64,000 nt of DNA from Kudoa neothunni. Lineage: Eukaryota > Cnidaria. Position numbers and translations under genes: made by a program. The DNA is taken from NCBI GenBank assembly GCA_964304625.1, contig OZ199838.1, forward strand, positions 16,182,001 to 16,246,000, in the 5' to 3' direction. Below, in pieces: positions 13,601-24,793 of this stretch. Position 1 is the stretch's first letter. Each line of letters starts with the position of its first letter. The notes below the pieces were generated by a model. The model made no database searches. It had not been told where the DNA came from and saw only the letters and a list, made by a program, of their open reading frames with translations.

Positions 13601-14506
13601 TCAAAAGAGGTATTTTTAAAAAATGATTTATTTAACTAAATTTTTTGTAGAAAATGTTGAAACAACCATTACATATAGTTTTAACCATGGGAGCGACTTA
13701 AAGATTACTGTTAATTTTAATGAAAACAGAGATAGTTCTGTGTGCCCCTTTATGCTTCACGAGAAAACTGAAGCGGATGGGAAGAGACCAACAATTGTTT
13801 GGTGTAATGATGATGAAGATTGTTCGGCTAACAAGTGTGTTATCGATATCAATGGGTTATCAAAGGAGAATAATTACATCTTGAATGTGAAAGTGAAAGA
13901 CATTTCATTATATAAAAAACATGATATTCCATGTAATTAGTTTTATTATTTTTATGTTATAAAATAATAATATTTTAATGATACCAATAAAAGATGCAAG
14001 AATTATAAAAGCATTAAGGTGATAAAATTCTGTGTACTTTTTAATAAATGTTTTCTAGTAAATTCATATATTATATAAATTTTGTCAAAATTCATATTAG
14101 AAGAGGAAAATTTAAGGAGTGAATATTCGAATATTGATATAAACGATATAGTTCAGAAAGTGATAAAAAAGATTGAAGAAGGGTACATAATTTTATTTTA
14201 TTATATTTTCTAATATTTGATTAGTAATTAGTATTTTTGTGATAACTTTGGCGTTATAAAATAATTAGAGAGTAAAGATCTGCATGAGCATACCATAGCA
14301 GAAAGTCGAAACTCGTAAATTCTTTTTTATCTACACATTTTAACTCGTTCATAGATCACTGAATAGCTACATGTAAATATTTATACGACGATTTAATAAT
14401 ATTTTTTAGTTTATATGCTATGATACCGATTGGGACAGTATTATTAGTTGTGATAGGTATCGGTATAAGAAAGAAATTATCCATAGATACAACTTATGAT
14501 TTGTAA
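7609..14506 (+). CDS. Large modular cysteine-repeat surface protein gene
   Basis: Unrecognised family. A short hydrophobic leader (MRQRYFAILCLFVF) is followed by about 16 tandem modules. Seventeen exons splice into one open frame of about 1,884 codons: 7609-7654, 7693-8061, 8101-8634, 8678-9004, 9047-9361, 9405-9689, 9727-10263, 10304-10870, 10912-11220, 11266-11544, 11586-11717, 11757-11924, 11964-12290, 12355-12939, 12978-13280, 13322-13609, 13651-13932. Every intron is phase 1 and 37-64 bp long, so every internal exon is a symmetric 1-1 unit. Many modules share C-x(about 15-24)-C-x(5-9)-C-x3-C, followed by a hydrophobic strand and a fibronectin-III-like GLxPGTSYxIxV tail (exons 10, 15 and 16 are clearest). 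Exon 7 ends in a Lys/Pro-rich linker. Two further likely exons (14101-14182, 14410-14506) encode a membrane helix (GTVLLVVIGIGI) and a short tail, but I could not join exon 17 to them without meeting a stop. The 3' end is therefore uncertain. Predicted extracellular adhesion or recognition protein. Confidence 0.75.
14410..14506 (+). CDS. Probable last exon: transmembrane helix and short tail
   Basis: After an acceptor ending TTTTTTAG, the frame gives a hydrophobic segment (MIPIGTVLLVVIGIGI), then a basic stop-transfer sequence (RKK) and a short tail ending TTYDL before TAA. It joins in frame to a small charged exon at 14101-14182 across a 227-bp intron. Together these would make the upstream modular protein a type I membrane protein. 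An alternative is that the modular protein is secreted, with the stop just after exon 17 at about 13938. Confidence 0.5.
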
Positions 14507-17500
14507 CAGATATATTCGAGATTATTTCATTATTCATTGGAGAGATTTCTTATTACTAAATATGTAAACATCCACCTAAGTCATTGTTTCCCAATCTTGT
14601 GTAACAAAAAATTTCCCCGAATAATTCGGAAATCGCAGGAAAAAGCGTATCCATATTCTGTAGGATATCTAAGGTAGAAAATATTATTTTAACTTTCGGA
14701 AACGAGATATATTGATCTAATATAAATAGTATATTGATTAACATAACATGTTGTTTTGCGAGTAGCAAATCATATTTCGAGATAAAATCGGTATAAAACA
14801 TACCTCACCATGGGACATGAAAGGATCAGCATGTGTTTTATTTAGGCGATACTCAATATTTCGTTCGTTTCTTTTTGGTGTATATGAGAAACCTTTTAAA
14901 AAGTAAAAATTTGCAAGTTAATTTTTCTCTCCATTCAATTTAAGACACGATTCATTAATTATTGCACTTGTTTAATTTCATGGTACAAATTGATTTTTCT
15001 TTATAATTTGTTCTATTTTTAATTAATTAAAATTTGAATAAAACTATTTATAAATTTTATTTTAATTGAAGGGACATGTTTGGGAGATACAAATCATATT
15101 AAAATTAGCTATTTAAACTTGAAGGAGTTTTCAACCCTTCAGTTCACACGCTGAATTAATAAGCCTAATCTAGACTTTTGAATCATTATTTATCTGGTAT
15201 TCATATCTAGAAAGGATTGTATGAGATAATGACATCAATTTATAATAAATCAGACATTTGATTTATACCAAAAATGTGTTCATATTCACTTCATGAAAAT
15301 ATATTCCGCACTATCCAAATTAAATTTGTTATCTCATCCTTATAAGCGAGTAACATCATATAAAATGGACGAATAATTCATTAAAATATTTTATCACGAA
15401 AAATTTTAGAAAAATATTAATTATATATGAATAAAGTATATTTTAATTAATAAATTAAAAACAATGAATAGCACAAAATTATTACCTGTGTGATTAAAAC
15501 ACTATTGATTTTTCATAACTTATTGAATAAAGAAAATGAAATAGTTATGACCACTGATTGAAAATAATGAATATAAATAACCTCCAAAGCTAACTGAGAA
15601 TTATAAGAATTAAATTACATCCTAAAAATATCAATATATGAAATATTTACAAGAGCATTTTAATTATATACAATTGATAAAAATATATTTTAATTTTATC
15701 ATTACAAATTATTTAGTGACTTCGCCGTTCGACAAAATGTTCCTAATAGTCTCACGTTATTGCAATAAATCTAGCTGCTAGGCAACTAAATTTACACTCC
15801 TTTGAAGGTGCTCATCTTAATTGGAAAAAGCCTTGTTCTAAAACGAATAAGTATCGGATTCGTGCAAAAAATCTCATATTGTTCGGGACACCCTACAATA
15901 ATATCACAATAATATTTTACTCTTGTTTATGCTGATATTTTTAATAATGAGCCCAACATTGCAAACCAAAATATTTAAAGAAAATAATTTTAATTTTCAA
16001 TCCGTATATTACAAAATATCTCATATTTAAATATTAATTTTTTAAAATTAAAATTAAAAAAATTTATTATTCGACTAAAATACTTTTAAATTCCAGAAGA
16101 ATTAATAGGTAATGGCAAATTATATTCGAATGAATTCAGTAAGTAATTAAATTTATTAAATTTACAAGAAAATATACCTAAAAATATTCGTTATATTCTT
16201 ATTAATGGATATAAATTACAAATAAAAATAATAATTGTCCGTTGAAATGAATATTGAAGCAAATAATTAACAAATACTGCTAGTTTCTAACGTTTAGATA
16301 TAATTAATGCAAAAAGAAAAAATCCTCTAAATTTAAAAATAATTTTTAAGACTTCTAAATTTATATTTTAAACATAAAGTAAAATATGATGAACTGATGA
16401 AAATAATTCATAAACATAAATGATAAGTCGATAAATGAAAAGCTTGAGGGTTTAATAATAGTTTAAAAGTCAGTATTAAGGTTTAGGAAGTCCCAGTAAA
16501 ATTAATGCAAAATAATATTTAAAAATAAATATATTATGAATAATTATTATAAAAGTATTCAAGTTCATTTGCTAAAGAGTTTCATTATATATAATAACGG
16601 ATAAAAATACCATATAAAACTTAATGGTGTTAACTTTAAATTATATACAAAATGGCAATATTTTCATGTGCACATGTTATTTTTTAGAAAAAACGTGCGC
16701 CACGTCTAAAAAAGATTAAGGAAGTACCGCCTTAGAAGGTTGTACTTGAACCTATTACGTCATAACTTGTAAGTATTGGAATGAATTCTAACCATTGAAT
16801 GAATGACTAAATAATAAATTTTTTATACTCTCATTATATCATTTATTATATGAAATGCGTTCATTATAATGTACGGTTGACTCTATATTTATATTTTTCG
16901 CAAATAAAAAGTTAGACCTCTTGATTCATTCTTTCGACAGAGAAGTATAATATTCCTTTACGAATAGTTTTCCTACCGAACCAATTTAAGCAAAAATAAA
17001 GATTACAAATCCAGAGAAATAAATTGTATTTCCTCATTTTCATACCGCATGTAAATAGCTAATTAAAATATTACAAACCTTTGGAAAATCAAGTGCCACT
17101 CCACACATGTACTTCAGGTATTTTTTTACAATTTTAACATGATTAACTCCATAAACTCTTACAAAAATAAATATTTTTAAATTTATTCTTTTATATTTAT
17201 GTAAAAAATTTAATTTTCACTCTGAAAAATTTCATAAAATGATATATATATTTTTGGGAATCACCCTTCGAATATCTTCACCTGCTATTTTTTCTAAACC
17301 CATGTATAACTTCAATCTATTTAGATGATTTTCCTAATCCAAAATATTTTTCCACTAGAATTTTTTTTGCATATTTTTTTTACTTAGTATCAGTTGATAA
17401 CATTTTAATTAGAAATGGGTGCCAAAGAACCCGTTATTTTCAATACTATTTCTATTGCATATAATCACACCATATATATTTTTTTCAAGGTAATTTTTCT

Positions 17501-19814
17501 TTTCAAGCTAGTATCAATTCCCGAAATAAAATAATTTTTGAGGTAAGACTTTGTTTTATACGATAAATCATTTAATATATATATTAAAAAAAAGTGAATG
17601 AAATCATAACCTCACACATATATAAAAATATTAACCATAAATTATTTATAGAATGATTCGATTAAGTATTATTTGGTTAGATATTATCTTTTAGACATAA
17701 ATAGTTTTGTATCCATCAAAATCTACCCACCTCCTTATAGTTTTATTAATTTTTATATTTGTACTCACGATTAAACGTAATATCATTGTTGTTTTCAATA
17801 TGAAACAAAAAATGACAAATTTTAATGTCTACTAATTCCTCATTTGTTTTTTCATATAAATTAATTGGGTAAGATTATATATAAATAATACAATTCCATA
17901 GTTTTGATTAGTATGTTTTCTAAAATAATCATCAAATATTGTAATTAAATTAAGAATCACAAAACAAGACATAATAATTAATGAGGATTTTTTGTAGCTG
18001 TCGAGAACAATATATCAAAAATGAATTTCTGACAAAAATTAATAAAACCGTAAAATAATAAGTTGGTAAATAATTTTTATTTACTCCAATTTTTCAGAAA
18101 ATTAAAAAAATAATAGTAAAAATTCTGCCAATAATAATGCAAATTTATCAATTAATTAAAGGGTAGCCGATGAATACAACATTACGTAATTTATTACTGA
18201 TTGAAAGGCATTTATAAAACGTTTCAATGTTAAAGCAATTTAAAAATTCTTTTCACCATGCAGAGATCCCAAAACTAATGAACGTGCTACGGACTATGGG
18301 GTAAAGTTTACCCCGAGACCATTAGAGGGTTATTTATTTCTTATTATGCAAAAGTTATAAATTTATTTAAAAAATACGCACCAATTTACATTTTTTAATT
18401 GTATTGGGTATATCAACGGATATTTCTAATCTTGAATAAATCCACGCTTGTGCGATTACCATTTGTAACATCAACAAATCTTATTTATAATAAATGAATT
18501 AATTTTTATAAGAATTCGATATATTTAATTATTTTTCGAACATTCATGCCAATATTAATGGCATAAAATAATTAAGCACAATGAAAAATACATTCACCTC
18601 AAAATAATGGTCCGCCATCTTAGCCACATCCAAAATTAATTTAAGTAATCATTGTCTATTACTATTACCGTTAGATATAAATTGTTTTCACACAGTAAAA
18701 TTTAAAATTGCTTGAAAATATTATTTTTGAAAATAAAATTATAAAATAGACCTCTAAAAAAATTTATCATTAAATTCAATATAAAATGAATAGTTATTTT
18801 ATCTGTGACAATTTATTCATTTGAAAATTATCAGATAATAGGATTATTCGATACACCCATAAATTAACTTTAAATATATACAAATAAGGAAGTTTGGAAT
18901 TTACTTTATAACTCTTTAAAAATTTCTTATTCAGTAAAATTAATTCGGTGATATATAATATATTTAAATAATAAGTTTTCGCATTGATTGATCATATAAT
19001 ATCTTCAACATTAGTATAAAGAATGAATTTATTTGATATTCAACAAATAAATGTCGAAAATATGGTCATCTTATACATACAAAGTTAGAAAATGTTGTAA
19101 TAATTATTTTAATTCGATGACTTAAAATCTAATAATTTTCTTGAAAATTAGAAAATAAGTGGCATAGTTACATAACCATATAAAAAAAATGTTTAAAATA
19201 TAAATATTAAATAAAAAAACACGAAATTATATAAGGAATGCTAAACTTTATCGTGTTCTATGCACACGAAAATATATCAATGTTTTCGACATTATATCTA
19301 ATCCATAAAGTAAGAACAAAATATTTTAACCAAAATAATATTTTGTATCAGTCACATATATTGATGAATTTAAATTAGATTAAAAAGTTAATTAGTTTTT
19401 TCCTAATTGTTAATAAAATTACTATCATTTTATATATTAATAATAGTTAATTTTGCGCCAAATAGATAATAATTCTTTACATTATTAGTCAAATATATAC
19501 ATATATGAAATTTTAAAAAGTATTGTAAAATATTTTGAAAAATAATAAGGTAAAAATTAAATTCTATTTAATTTGACTATAGAAAACTATTATTTTTATA
19601 AAAGTAGGATTCGCAAATAAATATTTGGACGGTGGGATAAAGCTATTAATGAGGAATATTAAAAATAATTGCATCATTAATGTTCGTGTTTAAATACAAA
19701 ATTAATACCACCAAGCATTGTGCATAGTAGAAGCTATTACTTGAGTTAAAAGTAAAATATTTGCTATAATGTTTTTTAATTTAAAAATACAATTACTTAT
19801 ATCATACATACAAG
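14507..19814. other. 5.3 kb AT-rich spacer without recognised genes
   Basis: No multi-exon coding pattern was seen. At 14580-14610 the sequence TCATTGTTTCCCAATCTTGTG resembles a hAT-type terminus (CAG..GTTCCCAA), so a small hAT relic may sit here, but the partner end was not found. At about 18290-18335 there is a piggyBac-like end (GGGGTAAAGTTTACCCC palindrome, then ATTAGAGGGTTA). The rest is A/T-rich low-complexity DNA. Confidence 0.45.
18283..18335. mobile_element. Isolated piggyBac-type terminus
   Basis: The palindrome GGGGTAAAGTTTACCCC followed by ATTAGAGGGTTA reproduces the terminal layout (TTA.CCCTCTAA plus subterminal palindrome) of the larger piggyBac-like elements here. The outer TTAA is mutated to TTAT. 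No partner end was located, so this is a solo end or a decayed miniature element. Confidence 0.5.
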
Positions 19815-22800
19815 ATGATTAATATATTGAATTTTTTGATTTGGTATGTCTGTTTCAATACTATTTCTCCAAATGAGTTAAACGAAGAAACCACAAGAGT
19901 AATTTTACATAAAAAATAATACATTTTTATGTTGATATAGGAGATCCTGTTATATGTGAAGTTTGAAGCATTCTATGCTCAATTATATGATTGCAACCCG
20001 GAGACAAATAGTTTCTTTGGAGTTTATTGTCACCTTAACCAATCCATAGGTTGTCCTAGTATTATATTGATTTATTTGTACAATATTCAACAAAATATCT
20101 AGAATTCAATAGTAATGACGAAGAAAGGGTTGAAGTAGAAAATAGCTGCTTAAAACTTGTTATAAGTGTGTTGAACCATCTCGTCAACCCAAACGTAACG
20201 ATTATGGTGGCCAACGAAAATTTTGAATCAAAGTAATTTATTTTTATCTAGGGCAAACGAGATTGTGATAAGCTATATCACATAGGATTCGTAGTGATTA
20301 TTACTTGGGCTTGTTAAAATATGAGGGTAAAATAAGAAGCGAGATGATCAATGGAAAAAATCTAAGAATACAATATTCGGAACCTACCACCTCACAAATA
20401 ATATTCTATACATATATAAAATCAAATGAAAAAACCACTCAAACGGAATCAGTATACTTATTTTTCTGAAATCCATTTTTATTAATATTTATATTGTATA
20501 GGAAGCAGATGAATTAACCAACGAAAGAGTAAAATATTAATATTTTTATTAATGTTATTAAAGGCGTAAATAATGTTATATATATATATATGTTAAAATT
20601 AAAAATATAACTATTTTCGGGCATTTATATTATGTTAGACTTATCAAGATTATGGTTATATGTGTTTGGAGGATGAGGTGTTTATGATTGGATACACTAC
20701 AGAAAGTGATCAAATAAATGAAGCCACGTCTACATACACGGCGAATTCCGTACAGTATCCATTTTTCTCAACCTACATAAAACCTATGGGATTTAAATAT
20801 ATTCTTTGCAAAATTATAACGAAACTTATAATGGTATTTTAATTTTAAATTAAGGATCGTAGTTTTCGATTTTAGTCGTCGAATTTTAAAAATAACTTCG
20901 ACGTTAATTTTCACCGAAAATTTGAAATGGGCAAGAGCCGGAGAGAAATTATTACTTTTCTCGTTTAATAGATCGACATAGAGCAGATGGAAAATGAAAT
21001 TGCTTGTATATATTGTAACGTGAAATTATCTCTACAACTGAATAGAATTTACGTGAAAATAATATAAAAAAAAAAGTTAACCTTATAAGTACCTGAAAAA
21101 TTTACACCCTCCGAATAAAAATTAAAAATGGGATGGAAATATACTCCACGTTTTTATCTAAAAAAATTGTCTCAAATAAAATTCAGCATTTACTGGCAAA
21201 ATATGAGGAAAATTCATCATATACATTTTGAATAAATGACCAATTATTAAAGTTTTATTCCATATACACATGCGCATAAATTTATGTTTTTACATTTCCA
21301 CGGAGTATGATTGTTTCTAAGGTGTATTTCTGCGTATTTTTAATTTTACCGTTTAATTCAAGTTCCAAAACACCTGTAAAATTATTTTTCTTATTTTAAA
21401 CAACGCGGTGTAAAACTCGACTGAAAATCATATAATGATGGAAAACAGTGCATATTTCGCAAAAAAAAAATTAACAGATATTTTTTTAAAATCTTCAAAA
21501 TGTTGAATTATTATATCATATGTTTTCGAATTCTTCCTGCAACGCTGAACGAAGCAACCTAATGAAAACTCATACTTTGAATAATTATTTAAGAATAAAG
21601 AGAGAATGAAGAGCTGTCGTTGGGTTCTGAGGAGGGTAACATGTTTATATCGATTTGGCGTATACGGGCGGGAATCGAGTGCAAAATCTTTCGTTATTTA
21701 TTCTTTATTTACTCGATTGAATTTTCCAAAATTATTAAAAATGATGTGTATCAATATTTTTATTAATTTTATTTGAAGGTGTTTTTACATTAATTTTTTT
21801 GATATGTGTTGAAAAATATTTCAATTCATCTTTTTGTAGGCTTTAATAAAAATAGATGATTATAAAAACTGGAGAGGTGTTATGTCCCATTAATACGTTA
21901 TAACAATGTTGTCAAACTTCACATGAGGTAAAAATCTACCCTATGTTTCTTAGAGGATTAAAAAACGCTTCAAGACACTTCTTTGCCAGTTATTTTTGTA
22001 GAGATAGAAAACAGACAAATTTGATTTCTTTCTTTTATTGTTCTCAACGTTCCTCCACTATCATTATTTGATAAGAAAAGATGTTGTGAGGAGCTCATTT
22101 CAAACTTTTTTAATTGAAATGTTTAATTATTAACGCATGCATAATACTTACTATTGGAGCAACCAAAATAAACGTCTTAAACTACGATCCCTATTTATAA
22201 ATTATATTTGATTGTAAATCGACGACTCAATTTTTTAGCTCGAAAAATATGAAGAAACTCAAGATGAAATAACCATTGAATTTCCTTGCTCATTAGCAAC
22301 AAAAAGAATAGAAATCTCTAGAGACGATTGTGATGGTTGGATATCAAATGTTGAGGAAGAATATGACAAAATTTTTAAACCCATCAATATCGTATCTACT
22401 TATAAATTAGAAACCTGCATAGAACTAATCAATTCGGTTGCATTAACCCTTAATGACACTCATCCTTGGAATAGACAAACGAGAGATTTCTTCGAAATAA
22501 AATTTCCGAAAAAAATTGGAAGCAGTTCCTTCAACGTATGACCCTATATAACATACTTGCGCGTAAAGCCGGCCTTGCTTCGGATCGAGCTTATTAACCC
22601 TCTAACGATTTTTGGGTAAATTTTACCTCAGAGCGATTTTGTATTGAGCATATCTTTTTATTTTAATTATTAAATCTCACCAAATTTTCGTTATTCCTAT
22701 AACTTATAATGATTTACTTTTACTAAACAAATTGGGAATAAATAATGAAAAGAACAAATTTTATACAAATATTATCGTCTAACGTTCTTTGGGGTAAAAT

Positions 22801-24793
22801 TTACCCAACTTTTTTATTACTTTAATCTAAAGAGTATCTTGTAAGTAATCATATATTACATAAATAATATAATCGAACGAGTAGATTTGAAGAAAACAAT
22901 GAATAAAATGACTAATTTTGCCATTGCGCATGCGCACGATGTGCATAATTCTAGATGAATGACACGATTAATTTCATTGCGAATTGGACTATCAAGTTAT
23001 TGATGAAAGTGATATAACGGACGAATATGTATATATCCCGTAGATATAAATGATAATAACTTTAAAATTAAAAGTGGAATTATTTGGAGTTTATCGAAGT
23101 TATCTACAAGAAAACATTGTTCCGAAAACATAAAGAATTCCATCCTCAGTGCTTTATCGTATGATGTATCAAATATAAAATCATTCATTTTTCTTCTATC
23201 TTATTCTGTACCTCAGAAGTCGGTAATATTATCATAAAGTATGCAAAAATGGGCTTGGAAATCACTATTTCGATGATGAGTGACATGATACCAATAAAAT
23301 TGATTTTAAAGGTTTTTTAAACGTTCTAATACCAATAGCTCTCGATAAAGATAGACAAGTCTCACTGATAATACTGTCATCGATGCGTCTAAAAATTTAA
23401 AACCACATACGATAATGATCATGCATTACAATGCAACAATGAGTGGGGTTGATAATATGGATAGAATGTTGGCATCATTTTCTACACAGAAGATTAAAAG
23501 AAGATGGTCATTAATCGTCTTTTTCAACATGAATGATATCTCATTGATTAATGCTTTTGCATTATTCTATGGCATATTTAATTCAGATAATAAATTGAGT
23601 AGAAACATTCTGAAAGAAATTTCTGAAGAATTGTACAATTCACTGTAAATAGAACCTCCAGAAAAGTTATCAAAAGAAATTCAAATAAATCTTATATTCG
23701 AATAAAGAACCAAGTTATAATAAAAATGGTCGCGCTGAGATTATTGTGAATGATTAAATGATAAGAGAATCTCTAAATGGTGTCCTAATTGCTACAAATT
23801 TTATTTCTCGATTCATACGTCGAAATTTTTTTAATGTTACAAAATTAATTGTTGTTCTTATTTCCGCTATTTTTTAATTTTTAATGAGTTTTTTATCAAC
23901 CAAAAACGTTATTTTTATTTGGTAAACACCTACGGAGAACGTCGATATATCCCTACAATGTCATAATCGAGATTAGTTTGAGATTATTTAGCATAATTAA
24001 TACAATATTTCAATGATTCTACACGTTTATATTTGAAAGTATTTTATATTCCACAATTAATTATTTTTTTATACACTTCTGCACAATAAAAAAGTGGTGT
24101 AATTTTTACCCCAAAAGTGTTAAAGGGGTAACGTTTTTGAGATCGTTAGAGGGTGAAATTTAGAAAATGATATTTAAGCGATAAAATTTTAATCATAAAT
24201 AGATTCATGGCATTCAATCAGATTCAATTGATTTGTTGTATGATTTGGAAAGTGCTAAAACATTAATAAATAATGAAAATCACGAATCAAGTTCAAATAT
24301 GGAGGTAATAATTCTATTGGAATAAAGTTTATATAGGCATATAGGAAACGTTGTATAGAGTTTATTACTACGCTCTAATTGTCTACATTTCGAAAAATAT
24401 GGAGACCGATGACAATAAACAATACGCATTTAAAGTAAGAACTATAACTAATTATTTTCGTACATAAACATATTATACCAGGCAGACATTCCGGCATGGC
24501 AACCCGAATTTATTGGTGCACTTACTGCGCCAAAATTATCCAAAAGTAATTGAAGATCTTTTTTATAAATTAAAGGATGACAAAAATTATTAGAAAAAAG
24601 CGATAATAATGAGGATCCGAATACCGTTAAAGTAGTAGCTGAATCCTCTAAAAACAACCATACGAACTATTCAAATAAAGTTTTGGCTGTGGTGGTTACT
24701 GTCGTCGTCTTGATAATAATAACTGGCATTGTGATTGGTCTTTTTGTCAAATACAAAAGGTCAAGGACAGGCAAAGTTAATTTCAATGAATGA
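19815..24793 (+). CDS. Array gene copy A: six-Cys type I membrane protein
   Basis: First copy of a seven-member tandem family; family not recognised. Exons: 19815-19898, 19941-20058, 20103-20232, 20286-20451, 20502-20528, 20639-20833, 22239-22535, 24203-24304, 24345-24434, 24482-24545, 24594-24793. They splice into 490 codons with no stop. Exon 1 encodes a signal peptide (MINILNFLIWYVCF). Exon 2 has the C..FFGVYC..C pattern, exon 3 the fourth conserved Cys and a VTIMVANE strand, and exon 7 FPC and ETC. The last exon encodes a charged stalk, a membrane helix (VVVTVVVLIIITGIVIG) and a short KYKRSRTGK-type tail. Introns 6 and 7 are 1.4 and 1.67 kb because each carries a transposable element; the other introns are 42-110 bp. 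Despite this the frame and splice sites are intact. Predicted cell-surface glycoprotein of unknown ligand. Confidence 0.82.
20853..22195. mobile_element. TIR element inside intron 6 of copy A
   Basis: The left end GGATCGTAGTTT (20853) is matched in reverse complement by AAACTACGATCC ending at about 22195, enclosing 1.34 kb that accounts for nearly all the excess length of this intron. No transposase was recognised inside. No clear target-site duplication could be read, so the superfamily is undetermined. A piggyBac-like end motif (GAGGTAAAAATCTACCC, then TTAGAGGATTAA) lies within it at about 21925-21961. Confidence 0.45.
22594..24157 (+). mobile_element. piggyBac-like element inside intron 7 of copy A
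   Basis: The left end TTAACCCTCTAACGAT (22594) is mirrored by ATCGTTAGAGGGTGAA at the right end (24142-24157). That gives 13 matching terminal bases, with the right-hand TTAA mutated to TGAA in reading orientation. Both ends carry GGGTAAATTTTACC- or GGGGTAA-type subterminal motifs, and a second internal terminus-like block occurs at about 22785-22815. It contains transposase remnants (23415-23648) and a zinc-ribbon relic at about 23735-23800. It occupies almost the whole 1.67 kb intron. Confidence 0.75.
23415..23648 (+). pseudogene. piggyBac transposase fragment in intron 7
   Basis: The frame shows the conserved piggyBac block YNATMSGVDNMDRMLASFST followed by KRRWSLIVFFNMNDISLINA, equivalent to the fragment at 2273-2539. 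Downstream, with a frameshift and stops, is a zinc-ribbon-like stretch (DYCE..NDKRISKWCPNC). The N-terminal and middle transposase regions are too decayed to read. It is not part of the host gene. Confidence 0.75.

Noticed and set aside
14556-14801. 81-codon minus-strand frame
   Set aside because: No recognisable domain, no splice partners, and its end overlaps a hAT-terminus-like sequence, so it is probably noncoding repeat DNA.
15700-16200. Possible decayed array-gene copy between the modular gene and copy A
   Set aside because: I looked for the YFGxxC, EFPC, HPWN and micro-exon landmarks and found none in order, so no pseudogene copy is claimed.
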